Positions 28,723 through 37,822 of a stretch of 64,000 nt of DNA are shown here, piece by piece. The position numbers were made by a program, and so were the translations under genes. Under the pieces are notes generated by a model, which was given only the letters and a program-made list of their open reading frames with translations, had not been told where the DNA came from and searched no databases. Origin of the DNA: a virus; the IMG/VR virus record IMGVR_UViG_3300043438_000976, positions 36,027 through 100,026 of that record; one strand, 5' to 3'. Position 1 is the first letter of the stretch. Every line of letters starts with the position of its first letter.

Positions 28723-28751
28723 ATAATACAGCACATTTAAGGTTTTGTCAA
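28723..28751 (-). promoter_or_regulatory. Consensus promoter giving a probable leaderless mRNA
   Basis: TTGACA (28751-28746), 17 nt, TATTAT (28728-28723). The expected start of transcription falls at or within a base or two of ATG 28716, so the mRNA would have almost no 5' leader. Confidence 0.82.
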
Positions 28752-28767
28752 GTATCGACTTTACCAA

Positions 28768-29493
28768 TTATCTGTTTAAGCGATCTAAACTTTTATAAAC
28801 TTTTTTGATTAATTTACGTAAAACTGGATGATTTACATCTTTGGAAAATGCGTTAACATATGCCCAAAGATTAATACTGTCTTCAATTGCAATGTCTTTA
28901 ACTTTGTTTAATTTTTCAATTACTTGTGGATAACTATTTCTATCTAACAATTCGTTGGCAATGTTATATGCATAGGCATTAATCTCATCTGGGCTACTTA
29001 GGTACCAGCGATTTTCTTCTGCTTCGTCGTATTCGTCATCGCCTTCTTCGTAGGCTGTTTCAAAGTCCCATTTTTCAACTTCTAAGAAATCTCTTGCACG
29101 GAATTGCTGCATATGGATAACTTCATGACTTAAGGTATCTGCAATTTTTCTTGTGATAATATCGAATTGAGTTTCGTCAATTAACATGACGTCCTGCATT
29201 GGGTTAGTAACTAGGTATATCTCAATAGCAACATCGCCGGCTTCATCTAAGCCGCCATCGTAGTATCCATTGAGTTCAATGTCATTTTGATCCACTTGGG
29301 TAGCTTCTGCATGTTTAACATCGATATTAAAACGCTTTCCAATGAATACTCCGAGGTCTTGAATTAGTTCATCAACTGCATAAAATTGGTTAACTATTGT
29401 AGGTTTAATATCATTAAATATTTCAAGGACTTCTTTTCTTGTTGGGACTACTACTTTTTTATCTAACTTTGGGCAGCAGTTGAATTTTTTCAT
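28768..29493 (-). CDS. HEVIH zinc-metallopeptidase-like protein
   Basis: SHEVIHMQQFRARDF holds the HExxH zinc signature (about residue 125 of the ATG 29493 product). A downstream PDEINAYAYNIANELL segment supplies an acidic residue that could be the third zinc ligand. GTG 29511, overlapping the upstream stop as GTGA, is an alternative start. No signal peptide, so a cytoplasmic or virion protein is expected. It is a paralogue of the adjacent upstream protein. The substrate is unknown; capsid or scaffold processing, or host proteolysis, are options. Confidence 0.78.
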   Translation of the reverse strand: MKKFNCCPKLDKKVVVPTRKEVLEIFNDIKPTIVNQFYAVDELIQDLGVFIGKRFNIDVKHAEATQVDQNDIELNGYYDGGLDEAGDVAIEIYLVTNPMQDVMLIDETQFDIITRKIADTLSHEVIHMQQFRARDFLEVEKWDFETAYEEGDDEYDEAEENRWYLSSPDEINAYAYNIANELLDRNSYPQVIEKLNKVKDIAIEDSINLWAYVNAFSKDVNHPVLRKLIKKVYKSLDRLNR

Positions 29494-29507
29494 TTTTGTT
29501 CTTTTAC

Positions 29508-30245
29508 TCACTTTTTTAACCAATCAGATGTTTTATAAGGCTTTGCTATTTCCTGGGCATTAGGAATATAATTCATTACCTTCTTTTTTAATTTACGGAT
29601 TACTCTGTGACTGTGATTGTGATCAAATGTATCTAGATACATTCTGAAGCCGTCCTTTTTTAATCTCCTATCACGGAGATCAGTGTTTAGATAATTTACT
29701 ATAGATGTTTTATCTTCCCCAAATCTGTCAAGCAGCTGACACGCGATGTTAAAGCTGTATGCATCAATCTCGTCCCCATTTCCTAGATACACTTGTTCGT
29801 TGCGTTTTCTTGCCAAATTAGCAGAACTTTCATATCCGGGAATGTCTTTATAACCTCGTCTACGATATTGTCGCATATGAATAACTTCGTGCATTACTGT
29901 GTCTGCTATTGCTATACAGACTCTGCGAAATAAATTTTTATTTGCTTTGATAATTACGTCGGAGGAATGATATTGGATACAAAGCGTGATGGACGTTTTG
30001 CCCTCTTGATCTAACACACTGTCGTATAATCCACCTACCCATACAGAATTTTTTTCTGTTTTAGTATTGTAGCAGGATCTAACCTTGACAGGTATTTTAA
30101 AAAATCTTAAGATTTCTCGTAGTTTGTTAGAAAAGCTAGTCGGAGATAAGGATTTATCCACAACATTGTAGCTTATAAAATTTACCATTTCTGTTATTAG
30201 ATTTCTATCTAACGCAGACCAATCAAAAGTAGCAGCTTTAGTCAT
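29508..30245 (-). CDS. HEVIH zinc-metallopeptidase-like protein, paralogue
   Basis: 245 residues with MHEVIHMRQYRRRGYKDIPG (HExxH) and GNGDEIDAYSFNIACQLLDR downstream, matching the neighbour in motif and spacing; overall divergence is high. The N-terminal 60 residues (NFISYNVVDKSLSPTSFSNK) are helical. ATG 30245 follows GAGGGGTTT. The tandem pair probably arose by duplication; both keep the zinc residues, so both may be active. Confidence 0.78.
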   Translation of the reverse strand: MTKAATFDWSALDRNLITEMVNFISYNVVDKSLSPTSFSNKLREILRFFKIPVKVRSCYNTKTEKNSVWVGGLYDSVLDQEGKTSITLCIQYHSSDVIIKANKNLFRRVCIAIADTVMHEVIHMRQYRRRGYKDIPGYESSANLARKRNEQVYLGNGDEIDAYSFNIACQLLDRFGEDKTSIVNYLNTDLRDRRLKKDGFRMYLDTFDHNHSHRVIRKLKKKVMNYIPNAQEIAKPYKTSDWLKK

Positions 30246-30306
30246 AAACCCCTCAGCTATTTTACATAATTATTCGTAAATCAGTCCACGTTATCAGGGT
30301 AGTTAA

Positions 30307-31245
30307 TTAAGATAAAATGTTAACCCACTTGTCAATAACGTGCTTCCAATCGTAACTTTTAGCATGTTCTTGAATTTCCAAGCATCGTTGTCTGTACTTG
30401 TTAGGGTTATCTTTATAATAACTTAAAATTTCCACAGTTTTTTCTAAGAATTCGTCTTCTGCTACAGGCACAGCATATCCGCCTGCATCACCAATTCTCT
30501 GAGCCCAGTGTCCAACATTAGTACCAATTACCAGCTTGCCCGCTGCACCGCCTTCCATAACAGGTAGTCCGGCACCTTCTTCTGTACTGGCTGCAATAAC
30601 AGCATCTATGCCTTTGTAGAATCCTGGCATAGTGATAAAACTATTATGGTATTGTTGGGCAACTCTAAATTCTAATCCGGCACGTTTCACTGCTTCTTCG
30701 ACTAACCAACCACGTTTATGATACTTAGGTTGTGCTAAGTCACTCGCAACCATATCCTGTGCAAATTCTTCTTTTCTGTGGAAGCTGCCTGTATATCCTA
30801 CAACTTTTAAATTATCGTTAGGTGTACTGTAGAAGGTATTGTAATTGATTGCTACTGGCGTTAGTTCAGCCGGGCGTTCGATACCTAGCTCTTTGCTAAG
30901 ATCAACTAGCCATTGACTGACACAACCGTATCTACGGAACCGTTTAAAATCCTCATATCCGTGATGATGAATAAGTTCAGTCATGTCTAATTTAGCGTGA
31001 CTTATAATAACACATTGTTCAGGTGCAACAGTTCCGTAATTATATCCTAAGAATCTCCATCCGTGCGGGGTAGTTACAAAAATATCAGTTGTGGAATTTA
31101 ATTCCAACATTTCTTCTCGAGTGTAACTTTTATTCCAGGGTAACAGATGACAGTTAAATCCGTGTCCCCATAGATATTTGAACAGCTCGTAATGCACTGT
31201 GCCGAATGCCCAATTGGGCTCAAAGTAAAAAACTACTCTTTTCAT
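30307..31245 (-). CDS. Glycosyltransferase, GT-B type, 312 aa
   Basis: The nucleotide-sugar-binding half carries [20 protein letters not shown], the E-x7-E-like motif, followed by [20 protein letters not shown], typical of GT4-like retaining enzymes. The N-terminal half starts [20 protein letters not shown]. No membrane helix. Its start overlaps the upstream glycosyltransferase by GTGA/ATGA. Together they may build a short glycan on phage or host targets. Confidence 0.85.
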   Translation of the reverse strand: MKRVVFYFEPNWAFGTVHYELFKYLWGHGFNCHLLPWNKSYTREEMLELNSTTDIFVTTPHGWRFLGYNYGTVAPEQCVIISHAKLDMTELIHHHGYEDFKRFRRYGCVSQWLVDLSKELGIERPAELTPVAINYNTFYSTPNDNLKVVGYTGSFHRKEEFAQDMVASDLAQPKYHKRGWLVEEAVKRAGLEFRVAQQYHNSFITMPGFYKGIDAVIAASTEEGAGLPVMEGGAAGKLVIGTNVGHWAQRIGDAGGYAVPVAEDEFLEKTVEILSYYKDNPNKYRQRCLEIQEHAKSYDWKHVIDKWVNILS

Positions 31246-32399
31246 TTCTTGTCCATTGGTGGATAGTACTTACGCAACCAATCAAGGTTTTCTCTTTCTG
31301 GGTGATCCTGGTACCATCCTTTGCCGCTATGCACATCATACACCATCTGGAAGTATTCTTCATACATCGGTGCTACTCGTTCTAGGCTAAAGTTCTCACC
31401 AAACGCACGACATGCAGCCGGATCGATCTTATCAATGTTTTCAGCGGCCCAAACAAACTGATCAAATGTTCTGCAACGATATCCAGTGACACCGTGTACA
31501 TTGTTCTCTGTAAATGATCCCCAATCTGTTGTGATAGTAGGAGTACCACTCAACAACATCTCTACTTGCACACCACCAAACGGTTCGGTATATAGACTAG
31601 GAACAAATGCTCCTTTGGCACGGCTCATTAATTTCTTACGAGTTTCAACATCTGCATACCCTACAAATTCTACGTGGCTTGGAGTTTCTGCGTAACCCAT
31701 TGATGCCAGGTTATTCTGACCAGCCATGATTAATTTTGCACCAATCTTTCTAGTCACTTCAATGGCAAGGTGTGCTCCTTTGCCTTCATATACTCGACCC
31801 AAGAACAGGAAGTAATCTTCTTTCTTTTCCGGCTCATAGGTAAAGTCTTCTAGGTCAAAGTAGTTAGGAACAACACCGTGATACCAATCTTGATTACATG
31901 TACCCACACTTTGTAATCCAAAGAAGGCGTGCATAATAGCATAGCTTTCAAAGATCTTCCAACGTGCCCAATGACCTCCTGCGTAGCCAATACCCGGCTC
32001 AACAACAATTAGGTCGTTGTGTGCATCACATACTGCACGAACACCAGATCCCCAGAATGGTAAGATAAAATCTTTAGGTTGTTTGCGTAGTCCAATTTCT
32101 CGGATAGCATTTGCATAGAATGTTTGATATGCATGATCGCCTGTATCAAACTTAAAGAAGTTTTTACGCCAGTCATAGCTGCCGTAAGCAATTTCTAAGT
32201 CTTTGTTTGTAGTGACCGTAACATGCTCGTCGCATACTAGGTCGCTGTCTTCATGTCCGTAGTGGATAACATAATGCCCACGCTCTTTCATCATCTTGCC
32301 GAATTTAACGACTTTCTGAGTATAAGCACAGGCATTATATTCTTTACTGGATACTGTGTGGGGCAAGCCCAATATGTGGAATCTGAATTTTTGGCTCAT
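31242..32399 (-). CDS. Glycosyltransferase family 4-like, 385 aa
   Basis: [20 protein letters not shown] and [20 protein letters not shown] with [19 protein letters not shown] are classical GT-B group-1 motifs (K in EGKG, E in TEPFGG and QVE). The N-terminal half has [20 protein letters not shown]. The acceptor is unknown. It lies directly behind tRNA-Thr and shares its promoter. Confidence 0.88.
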   Translation of the reverse strand: MSQKFRFHILGLPHTVSSKEYNACAYTQKVVKFGKMMKERGHYVIHYGHEDSDLVCDEHVTVTTNKDLEIAYGSYDWRKNFFKFDTGDHAYQTFYANAIREIGLRKQPKDFILPFWGSGVRAVCDAHNDLIVVEPGIGYAGGHWARWKIFESYAIMHAFFGLQSVGTCNQDWYHGVVPNYFDLEDFTYEPEKKEDYFLFLGRVYEGKGAHLAIEVTRKIGAKLIMAGQNNLASMGYAETPSHVEFVGYADVETRKKLMSRAKGAFVPSLYTEPFGGVQVEMLLSGTPTITTDWGSFTENNVHGVTGYRCRTFDQFVWAAENIDKIDPAACRAFGENFSLERVAPMYEEYFQMVYDVHSGKGWYQDHPERENLDWLRKYYPPMDKK

Positions 32400-32411
32400 A
32401 ATTTAATTAGT

Positions 32412-32487
32412 TGGTGCTGCCTGTCGGAATCGAACTGACGACCTTCGGATTACAAAACCGGTGCTCTACCAACTGAGCTAAGGCAGC
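32412..32487 (-). tRNA. tRNA-Thr (anticodon TGT)
   Basis: 76 nt with encoded CCA. Acceptor GCTGCCT/AGGCAGC, D-arm GCTC/GAGC, anticodon stem CCGGT/ATCCG (one apposed T-A wobble region) with loop TTTGTAA, and T-arm with loop TTCGATT are all in place. Confidence 0.95.
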
Positions 32488-32510
32488 AATGTTTTATTTA
32501 AGTAGCTACT

Positions 32511-32539
32511 ATATTAGCGTTATTAGATCTGAATGTCAA
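32511..32539 (-). promoter_or_regulatory. Promoter for tRNA-Thr and glycosyltransferases
   Basis: TTGACA (32539-32534), 17 nt, TAATAT (32516-32511). Confidence 0.75.
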
Positions 32540-33174
32540 GTTTCTCTGATCTCTTTGAGCTTACTCCAGTATTGAACAGTGAATCTATCGTACTCTGGAT
32601 TTTTATCTTTTTTCACTACAGGAGTTACACAGTGGTAGACTCTGCTAGGAAAGATGACTAATCTATTATTTTTAAATTGAATAGTTTTAAGAGGTTGTTT
32701 AGTTTCCCAATCGCCGAACACAAAATCCCCACCTGTAAATTTAGATGGGTCTTTAGCAAACATATAGTTCATTGTAGCAGTGGGATTATAATCTCTATGC
32801 CAACTGTAATGATCTTCGTGGGTATATTTGCTCATTAGCATCTGACTAGAATCAGTATATAACATACTAGTAAAGAGAGAATCATTTGCTTCAAGTAATA
32901 TCTGCTTAACTTCGTTGGACCAAATTCTCTGTTCAAGGTAAGTTGAAATTTGAAAATTGTTTGGTCGGGCAGCGTATTGCTGGAACAGCCACATATTCTT
33001 ACTGCTCTTCGAGCCGGGACTAATAACAATGCCTTGATTACTGTTGACCTTGCTAGTAATCATTCCAGGAATTAATCTACAAGCTTCGTTGATAATCTGC
33101 AAATTGTACACCCATGGTACAAAATCATCTATCACAATGTGGACAAATGGTTCTTTAAAAATTTCGTACTTCAT
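32536..33174 (-). CDS. 2OG-Fe(II) oxygenase, prolyl-4-hydroxylase-like
   Basis: The double-stranded beta-helix core shows HEDHYSWHRDYNPTATMNYM (H-x-D metal ligands), FTGGDFVFGD, FPSRVYHCVTPV (distal His) and RFTVQYW (2-oxoglutarate-binding Arg). At 212 residues it is a stand-alone catalytic domain of the P4H type. It overlaps the methyltransferase gene upstream by ATGA. Substrate unknown; the collagen-like fibres at 1-4382 or a small molecule made by the adjacent island are candidates. Another six such oxygenases are in the window. Confidence 0.85.
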   Translation of the reverse strand: MKYEIFKEPFVHIVIDDFVPWVYNLQIINEACRLIPGMITSKVNSNQGIVISPGSKSSKNMWLFQQYAARPNNFQISTYLEQRIWSNEVKQILLEANDSLFTSMLYTDSSQMLMSKYTHEDHYSWHRDYNPTATMNYMFAKDPSKFTGGDFVFGDWETKQPLKTIQFKNNRLVIFPSRVYHCVTPVVKKDKNPEYDRFTVQYWSKLKEIRET

Positions 33175-33902
33175 TTAGGATACATGTATAACCAGATCAT
33201 TGTGCTAGGCCTTGCTTCCACACATAGCAACATTTTATCATAATCATCTAAATCGTCAATTAACGGCATATAGGGATTTTTATTTCCTTGCCTAATCAGT
33301 TTAATATTGTGTGTTTCTGCAAATCGTGCAACTAACTTATCAGTTAGGCCAGGCCTATTACAGTCATGACTTTCAACCATTACTGCGGTCTTGGTTAGTT
33401 CTGGCATCACATTGAGGTCAAGTATTTCTTCTTCTGCACCTTCGCAATCCATAAAGATAAACGGATTATTAGCCGAAGCAAGGAATGATCTATAGTTGTC
33501 TATAGTGCAGTCTGTACTGAATAGAATTTTGTTTACACCGTTGGCGGCAGCATTTTCTCTTGCAATGTCCACAGCAGTTTTGTTTACATCAAACACTATG
33601 GTTTTTGTCTGTGTTCTTTTTGCCAAACCAATACCATAGTAACCTTCAGCACATCCTATGTTTAAGATTAGGTCGTGCGGTTGATTAATAACTCGTTCAA
33701 TGTCTTCAAATAGTTCACATTCATATAACCCTAGTAATTTGCTAGCACAGTCGCCATCGCCCCAGCTAAACTTGTGCAAAATTTTCATTGCTTGAAATGG
33801 ACCTCGATGTACGAATCCCTGTGTTCGTTGATACACTAATTCTGTAAGTTCTGCTCTACGTGCCCATGAGGCTTTGATATAGTTGTTTTTAACTTCTGAC
33901 AT
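33171..33902 (-). CDS. SAM-dependent methyltransferase, FkbM-like
   Basis: LILNIGCAEGYYGIGLAKRT is the SAM-binding motif I (about residues 74-93), KTIVFDVNKTAVDIARENAA is motif II, and FIFMDCEGAEEEILDL is the FkbM-type D-x-EG-x-E segment. FkbM-like enzymes O-methylate sugars and natural products. It sits between two 2OG oxygenase genes (4-nt overlap and 1-nt gap), so it is part of the island's minus-strand arm. The substrate is not inferable. Confidence 0.8.
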   Translation of the reverse strand: MSEVKNNYIKASWARRAELTELVYQRTQGFVHRGPFQAMKILHKFSWGDGDCASKLLGLYECELFEDIERVINQPHDLILNIGCAEGYYGIGLAKRTQTKTIVFDVNKTAVDIARENAAANGVNKILFSTDCTIDNYRSFLASANNPFIFMDCEGAEEEILDLNVMPELTKTAVMVESHDCNRPGLTDKLVARFAETHNIKLIRQGNKNPYMPLIDDLDDYDKMLLCVEARPSTMIWLYMYPK

Positions 33903-33903
33903 T

Positions 33904-34599
33904 TTAAGAATTCTTTTTTATTAGGTTAATTAGTTCGGGTGCTAAGATACTGTCAAAGTCTAGGCCTATGTTCATTCGAATACCAGTGCTAAACTTATGT
34001 ACACTATGCCACTCGAGATGATTGAACACATACCAATACCCTGGCTCTATTTGGGCACTGACCACATGTTCGATTTTATCTAAGTCTGGTATTCTAGTAG
34101 TGTGAATAATCTCGAATGGCTCTTTTTCTCGATACCATCTAGTCTCTTCTCCGTTACCTTCGAGTAGCATAAACAGAGAACTTTTTCTTTTATGACCTTT
34201 ATGGGGCGGCAGGATTTCTCCTCCGTGGCTAATTTGGAATATAGGAACTGGCTCGCCGGGAGTGGGTTCTTTTAAAAAGTCCGGAGTTAGTGAAAGGAAT
34301 TCAGAAGTATCATGTTCTGTAAGAAAATATTGAGTAAAGTTAATAACATTACTTTCTGTAAAGTATTCCTTGATTTGCCTGCCTCGTCGAATCAATTCTC
34401 TTGAATCTTCAATTCCTATTAAATTAAAAGTATCTCTTGGGTTATTTCTAGGGTCGTTGTAGTTATTTCTAAAAACAAGATTGTCTATGCTAAGTTTAAC
34501 TTGACCTAACAGATCCTGACAAAAATCATCTGCAAATTTTAAATTTGTTTTGTATATGTATTTGTCAGCATCAACACCTGATATTATAGTTTTAATCAT
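33904..34599 (-). CDS. Aspartyl/asparaginyl beta-hydroxylase-like 2OG oxygenase
   Basis: PVPIFQISHGGEILPPHKGH followed by KRKSSLFMLLEG and WYVFNHLEWHSVHKFSTGIR gives His, distal His and Arg in the expected order. Gly stands at the usual Asp position of HxD, as in the AspH subfamily. 231 residues, no membrane segment. It lies just downstream of the unusual tRNA gene and ends 1 nt before the methyltransferase gene. Probably hydroxylates an amino-acid-like substrate. Confidence 0.75.
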   Translation of the reverse strand: MIKTIISGVDADKYIYKTNLKFADDFCQDLLGQVKLSIDNLVFRNNYNDPRNNPRDTFNLIGIEDSRELIRRGRQIKEYFTESNVINFTQYFLTEHDTSEFLSLTPDFLKEPTPGEPVPIFQISHGGEILPPHKGHKRKSSLFMLLEGNGEETRWYREKEPFEIIHTTRIPDLDKIEHVVSAQIEPGYWYVFNHLEWHSVHKFSTGIRMNIGLDFDSILAPELINLIKKNS

Positions 34600-34612
34600 A
34601 CTTTACTAAATT

Positions 34613-34713
34613 TGGTACGGTCGGTAGGCTTCGAACCTACAAGGGCGTCGTCTAGGACCGTGCCCGTTCCCCTCAGTGGACCTTGGGAGCTTTTCCAATT
34701 TGCTCACGACCGC
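34613..34713 (-). tRNA. Unusual class II tRNA, anticodon uncertain
   Basis: 101 nt including encoded CCA. Acceptor GCGGTCG/CGACCGT, D-arm GAGC/GCTC and a perfect T-arm (GTAGG-TTCGAAG-CCTAC) are clear. Between D and T arms lie 47 nt, longer than normal for class II, with a GGGC/GCCC variable stem of about 23 nt. The anticodon stem is poorly paired: reading the loop as ACTGAGG gives TGA (Ser) with C33 and one mismatch; CTGAGGG gives GAG (Leu) with weak pairing. It may be a diverged, non-decoding or pseudo-tRNA. Confidence 0.65.
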
Positions 34714-34715
34714 AA

Positions 34716-35510
34716 TTAATTATAACTTATTTTCTTCTCCGACGCAAGTCCTAGAAATATCAAAATTTGGATAACGTATCGACCGGGGTCAAACTGCCAC
34801 CATTCTTTTCCAATTTTCCAACTTCCGGGAGTAGTGTGATGGTTATAGTGCCAACCTTCGCCAAATGTTAAGTACGACCACCACCAAACATTATGTGACT
34901 GATCTCTATGGTCGGTTGCAACGCGAGTACCAAACATTGGGCTATGATCAATCCAGTTGCTCAACCTAGAAGCCATCGTGTTAAAAAATACAGGAATAAT
35001 GTAGAGGAACACAGCAATTATTGGATCAATTGCTACCAATACTGCTACAACCAATAAGACTATCGGCATATAGTATTCGTGCATAAATCTATGAACAGGA
35101 TCGTTGATAATATCTTTTACAGACCATTTGTTAAATTTGCCGCCGTAGTTACCAACAAAAGCACCTATTGGACCTAGTACTACTGGGCTGTGTGGATCGC
35201 CAGGCTTATCTGCAAATTTATGATGTTCTCTATGTACAAAAACCCATCCTACTGAGCTACCGGTGCAGCCTAAATTTCCAAAGAAGCTAAACAAATACTC
35301 TAAGGGTTTCCAAAGTCGATATGATTTATGAGTCAGCAATCTATGAAATGTAACTGTAATGCCTAAACATGTAATTAAAAAATATCCAAATAGAGCAAGC
35401 AACCAATTGCTCCAACTAACGGTTGTAGTTAGTGCCCACACAAACACTCCTGCAGATACGAGTTGCATTAAGATAAAAAACCATTCCCTTGGATAAAAAT
35501 ACTGCTTCAT
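34716..35510 (-). CDS. Membrane fatty-acid desaturase (delta-9 acyl-type)
   Basis: 264 residues from ATG 35510, preceded by ATGGGGTATCCA; upstream Met codons add only a non-conserved tail. The three di-iron His boxes are HRLLTH (56-61), HREHH (93-97) and HYNHH (221-225), within four hydrophobic helices. FHRLLTHKSYR and GEGWHYNHHTTPG are typical of acyl-CoA/acyl-lipid delta-9 desaturases. It would introduce a double bond in a membrane-associated acyl chain using O2 and electrons from a host donor. It is divergent from the plus-strand operon and one of four desaturases in the island. Confidence 0.93.
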   Translation of the reverse strand: MKQYFYPREWFFILMQLVSAGVFVWALTTTVSWSNWLLALFGYFLITCLGITVTFHRLLTHKSYRLWKPLEYLFSFFGNLGCTGSSVGWVFVHREHHKFADKPGDPHSPVVLGPIGAFVGNYGGKFNKWSVKDIINDPVHRFMHEYYMPIVLLVVAVLVAIDPIIAVFLYIIPVFFNTMASRLSNWIDHSPMFGTRVATDHRDQSHNVWWWSYLTFGEGWHYNHHTTPGSWKIGKEWWQFDPGRYVIQILIFLGLASEKKISYN

Positions 35511-35523
35511 TGGATACCCCATA

Positions 35524-35531
35524 TATAAATA
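35524..35531 (+). promoter_or_regulatory. T4-late-type box of the island operon
   Basis: An exact TATAAATA lies 16 nt before the first ATG (35548) of the plus-strand operon; no -35 element is at the right distance. This fits a late promoter of the gp55 type and a very short leader. Confidence 0.6.
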
Positions 35532-35547
35532 TTTAACCGTTTTTAAT

Positions 35548-36165
35548 ATGTCTGAATTTATTTTAATTGCCTTTTCGTCTTTGTCGGAGCAACAACGTCT
35601 ATACTTTTTTGATTTTTGCAAAGCTGCTAGCCTAGAATCTGATCAACCTGCAGCAACTAACATGTGGGACGATAATTGGGAAGAAGCTCCACATACCTTA
35701 CCGCATGTGTTACTAAAAACTGATCGATTTTCAAACGGCAATGGTGAATTTTATGTACTAATTAATGGAGAAACTATTGCTGCTTGCGGTGGAGTTTATC
35801 TAAGTGAATTTAACAAAGGCATCAGTTTAGCTGGAACTCGCACATGGACTGCAAAACAGTTTCGACATCGTGCGTTAATTAGAGATTACATTCTCCCCAA
35901 ACAAAAAGTATGGAGTATGAATAAAGGCTGTAAACAGGTAGCATTATGCTTTAATGATTACAATAAAAATATAAAGAACATTTTTTACAGAACTCGCCTT
36001 GGAGAACAAACAGGTCGAGTATTTCAGAGATCCCCGGAACATTTATTCTTTTCTAACATAAACGAACTACCCTTCCTTGTAAATATACAGTACACTCCGC
36101 AATGGGTGCTGTACGAAAAAATAGACGCAACCTGGGAGTTTGATTGGTCAGTGCTCAAAGCATAA
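35548..36165 (+). CDS. GNAT-like acyltransferase-type protein, 205 aa
   Basis: First gene of the plus-strand operon. GEFYVLINGETIAACGGVYL is a beta-hairpin pattern seen in GNAT folds, followed by ALIRDYILPKQKVWSMNKGC and a C-terminal strand region (QYTPQWVLYEKID). Similar layouts occur in the island genes at 37815, 41177 and 47999. The pyrophosphate-loop is not clear, so assignment is weak. No obvious ribosome site. It may transfer an acyl group or be an unrelated conserved phage protein. Confidence 0.6.
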   Translation: MSEFILIAFSSLSEQQRLYFFDFCKAASLESDQPAATNMWDDNWEEAPHTLPHVLLKTDRFSNGNGEFYVLINGETIAACGGVYLSEFNKGISLAGTRTWTAKQFRHRALIRDYILPKQKVWSMNKGCKQVALCFNDYNKNIKNIFYRTRLGEQTGRVFQRSPEHLFFSNINELPFLVNIQYTPQWVLYEKIDATWEFDWSVLKA

Positions 36166-36602
36166 TCTTTGGTATAATATATTTCCTAGTATGGACGCTA
36201 CTGCTATACTGGATGCATCGTGCTGCCCATGTAGTACCATTCCTAAAAACCTATCATGTTGGACATCATCAGTTTATCGTTAATAATGAACCAACCTGGC
36301 ATTGGACTAATATTTTTATTTTTCAGGATAACAAAGTCAGTACTATAGATGTTTGGTTAACTGAAATTATACCAACTCTATTGTTTTGCTATATTACAGG
36401 ACAATGGTGGATTGCTGTGATATTTTATATATGGTCTGCATTTATTCAAGAAGCAATCGAACACAATCGAACCTTTGATATCTTTCCATTGAGTACTAGC
36501 GGAAAGTGGCACCTAGTTCATCATTTTAACGGACCGTATAATTATGGGATATTTCATCCCTTCTGGGATATATTATTTAGAACTTATAAGACTGTACCGT
36601 GA
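36144..36602 (+). CDS. Fatty-acid hydroxylase/sterol desaturase-like protein, 152 aa
   Basis: Three His clusters of the fatty-acid-hydroxylase superfamily are present: MHRAAH near residue 25, YHVGHH near 40 and WHLVHH near 125, with hydrophobic helices between them. The family uses a membrane di-iron centre to hydroxylate lipid chains. At 152 residues it is short, but all clusters are kept. The start is uncertain: TTG 36144 overlaps the upstream gene by 22 nt and no ATG precedes the first His box in a good context. GTGA links it to the ATP-grasp gene. Confidence 0.82.
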   Translation: MVSAQSIIFGIIYFLVWTLLLYWMHRAAHVVPFLKTYHVGHHQFIVNNEPTWHWTNIFIFQDNKVSTIDVWLTEIIPTLLFCYITGQWWIAVIFYIWSAFIQEAIEHNRTFDIFPLSTSGKWHLVHHFNGPYNYGIFHPFWDILFRTYKTVP

Positions 36603-37822
36603 AAATATTAATTCCGTCATTGAATGCAAATCTGCTGTGCTGTCTACAATCTTTAAATGATTTGTTAATAGAGTACGATGTTGTTATCGCTACTGACAAC
36701 ACTGAATTTGACTTTCTTATTAGAAAACTAAAAGGACTTATTCCTCAAAACAATATTAAAATTTATAATAGTGAATTGACCTACGATTCTACTACCCATA
36801 GTAGGTTTGAAATATTTCTTAAAGAATTGATTAAAGTTGAAGAGTACTGTTACATATTGCCTACTATGCCTGATTATATTAATCATGTAATTGCATCATT
36901 AAACTCAAAATTTAATTTGCCAGGGATAAAACTAGAACAATCAGCACTGTGCAATAAAGAAGCATATTATAAAATTTTTGAAACTATTGGAATACCGTAT
37001 CCTAAAACTTTTATAGATAACACTTCGTTAAAATTTCCTGTAGTTGTTAAACCGTCAGCAGGAACAGGTAGTATAGGTGTTAAAGTAATTTTTAATAATG
37101 AACAGTTGACGCAATTTTTTGATATTGATAAACACGCTTTACCAAAAATTGAATTCTGGAAGCAAGGCTACTTTGATTTTAATAGCAACTATATTATACA
37201 AGAATTTATAGAAGGTGAGTTAATCACAGTTTCTGGTCGAGTAGTTGGTAGTCAAATTACGTTTGATTCAATTTTTGATATAGAATCATCTCCCCCGCCG
37301 TGGTGCACAGAATTAGTGTTTCGATTTCCTTCTAAAATTTCTCGTAGTGTTATTGAAAAAATTAAAGAACAAGCAGCCCAATTTTTACAACATATTCAAT
37401 TGAATGATTCACCTTTTTTATTTGATGTGATTATTAGTGATACTGATTTTTATTTTATTGATTTTGGTATGAGGGTCACAAACAATCCCCAAAAACCATT
37501 ACATTCTTTGTGTAAAGAATACACCGGGTTATGGGTCATTTCTTTACTAAACAACCAACAGTACCAGCCAATATTTGACGGTGCTTGCATTTATCATAAT
37601 TTTAATTTTCCTGCAGGAACAATATCAAACATAGAATGCAAAAATAACACTGCTAATGAATTAGTATTACCAGATATCGGAAAACGAATATATCCGTCTA
37701 GACACGATATGCTAGCGAACGAGAAAGGTTATTTTATTATTGCAGATAAATCGATCACTGAAGTATCTAATCGTGCTAACAAATTGTTACAGTCTATCTG
37801 CATAGAATATAAAAATGATTAA
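36599..37822 (+). CDS. ATP-grasp ligase, 407 aa
   Basis: NKEAYYKIFETIGIPYPKTF and FPVVVKPSAGTGSIGVKVI form the ATP-grasp A/B region; YIIQEFIEGEL is the next nucleotide-binding strand and FDVIISDTDFYFIDFGMRV carries acidic metal-binding positions, though the classical final ExN is replaced by DFGMRVTNN. These enzymes join a carboxylate to an amine or thiol with ATP. GTG start overlapping the previous stop (GTGA). The gene is very A+T-rich. It may attach an amino acid to an acyl or peptide intermediate made by the island. Confidence 0.83.
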   Translation: MKILIPSLNANLLCCLQSLNDLLIEYDVVIATDNTEFDFLIRKLKGLIPQNNIKIYNSELTYDSTTHSRFEIFLKELIKVEEYCYILPTMPDYINHVIASLNSKFNLPGIKLEQSALCNKEAYYKIFETIGIPYPKTFIDNTSLKFPVVVKPSAGTGSIGVKVIFNNEQLTQFFDIDKHALPKIEFWKQGYFDFNSNYIIQEFIEGELITVSGRVVGSQITFDSIFDIESSPPPWCTELVFRFPSKISRSVIEKIKEQAAQFLQHIQLNDSPFLFDVIISDTDFYFIDFGMRVTNNPQKPLHSLCKEYTGLWVISLLNNQQYQPIFDGACIYHNFNFPAGTISNIECKNNTANELVLPDIGKRIYPSRHDMLANEKGYFIIADKSITEVSNRANKLLQSICIEYKND

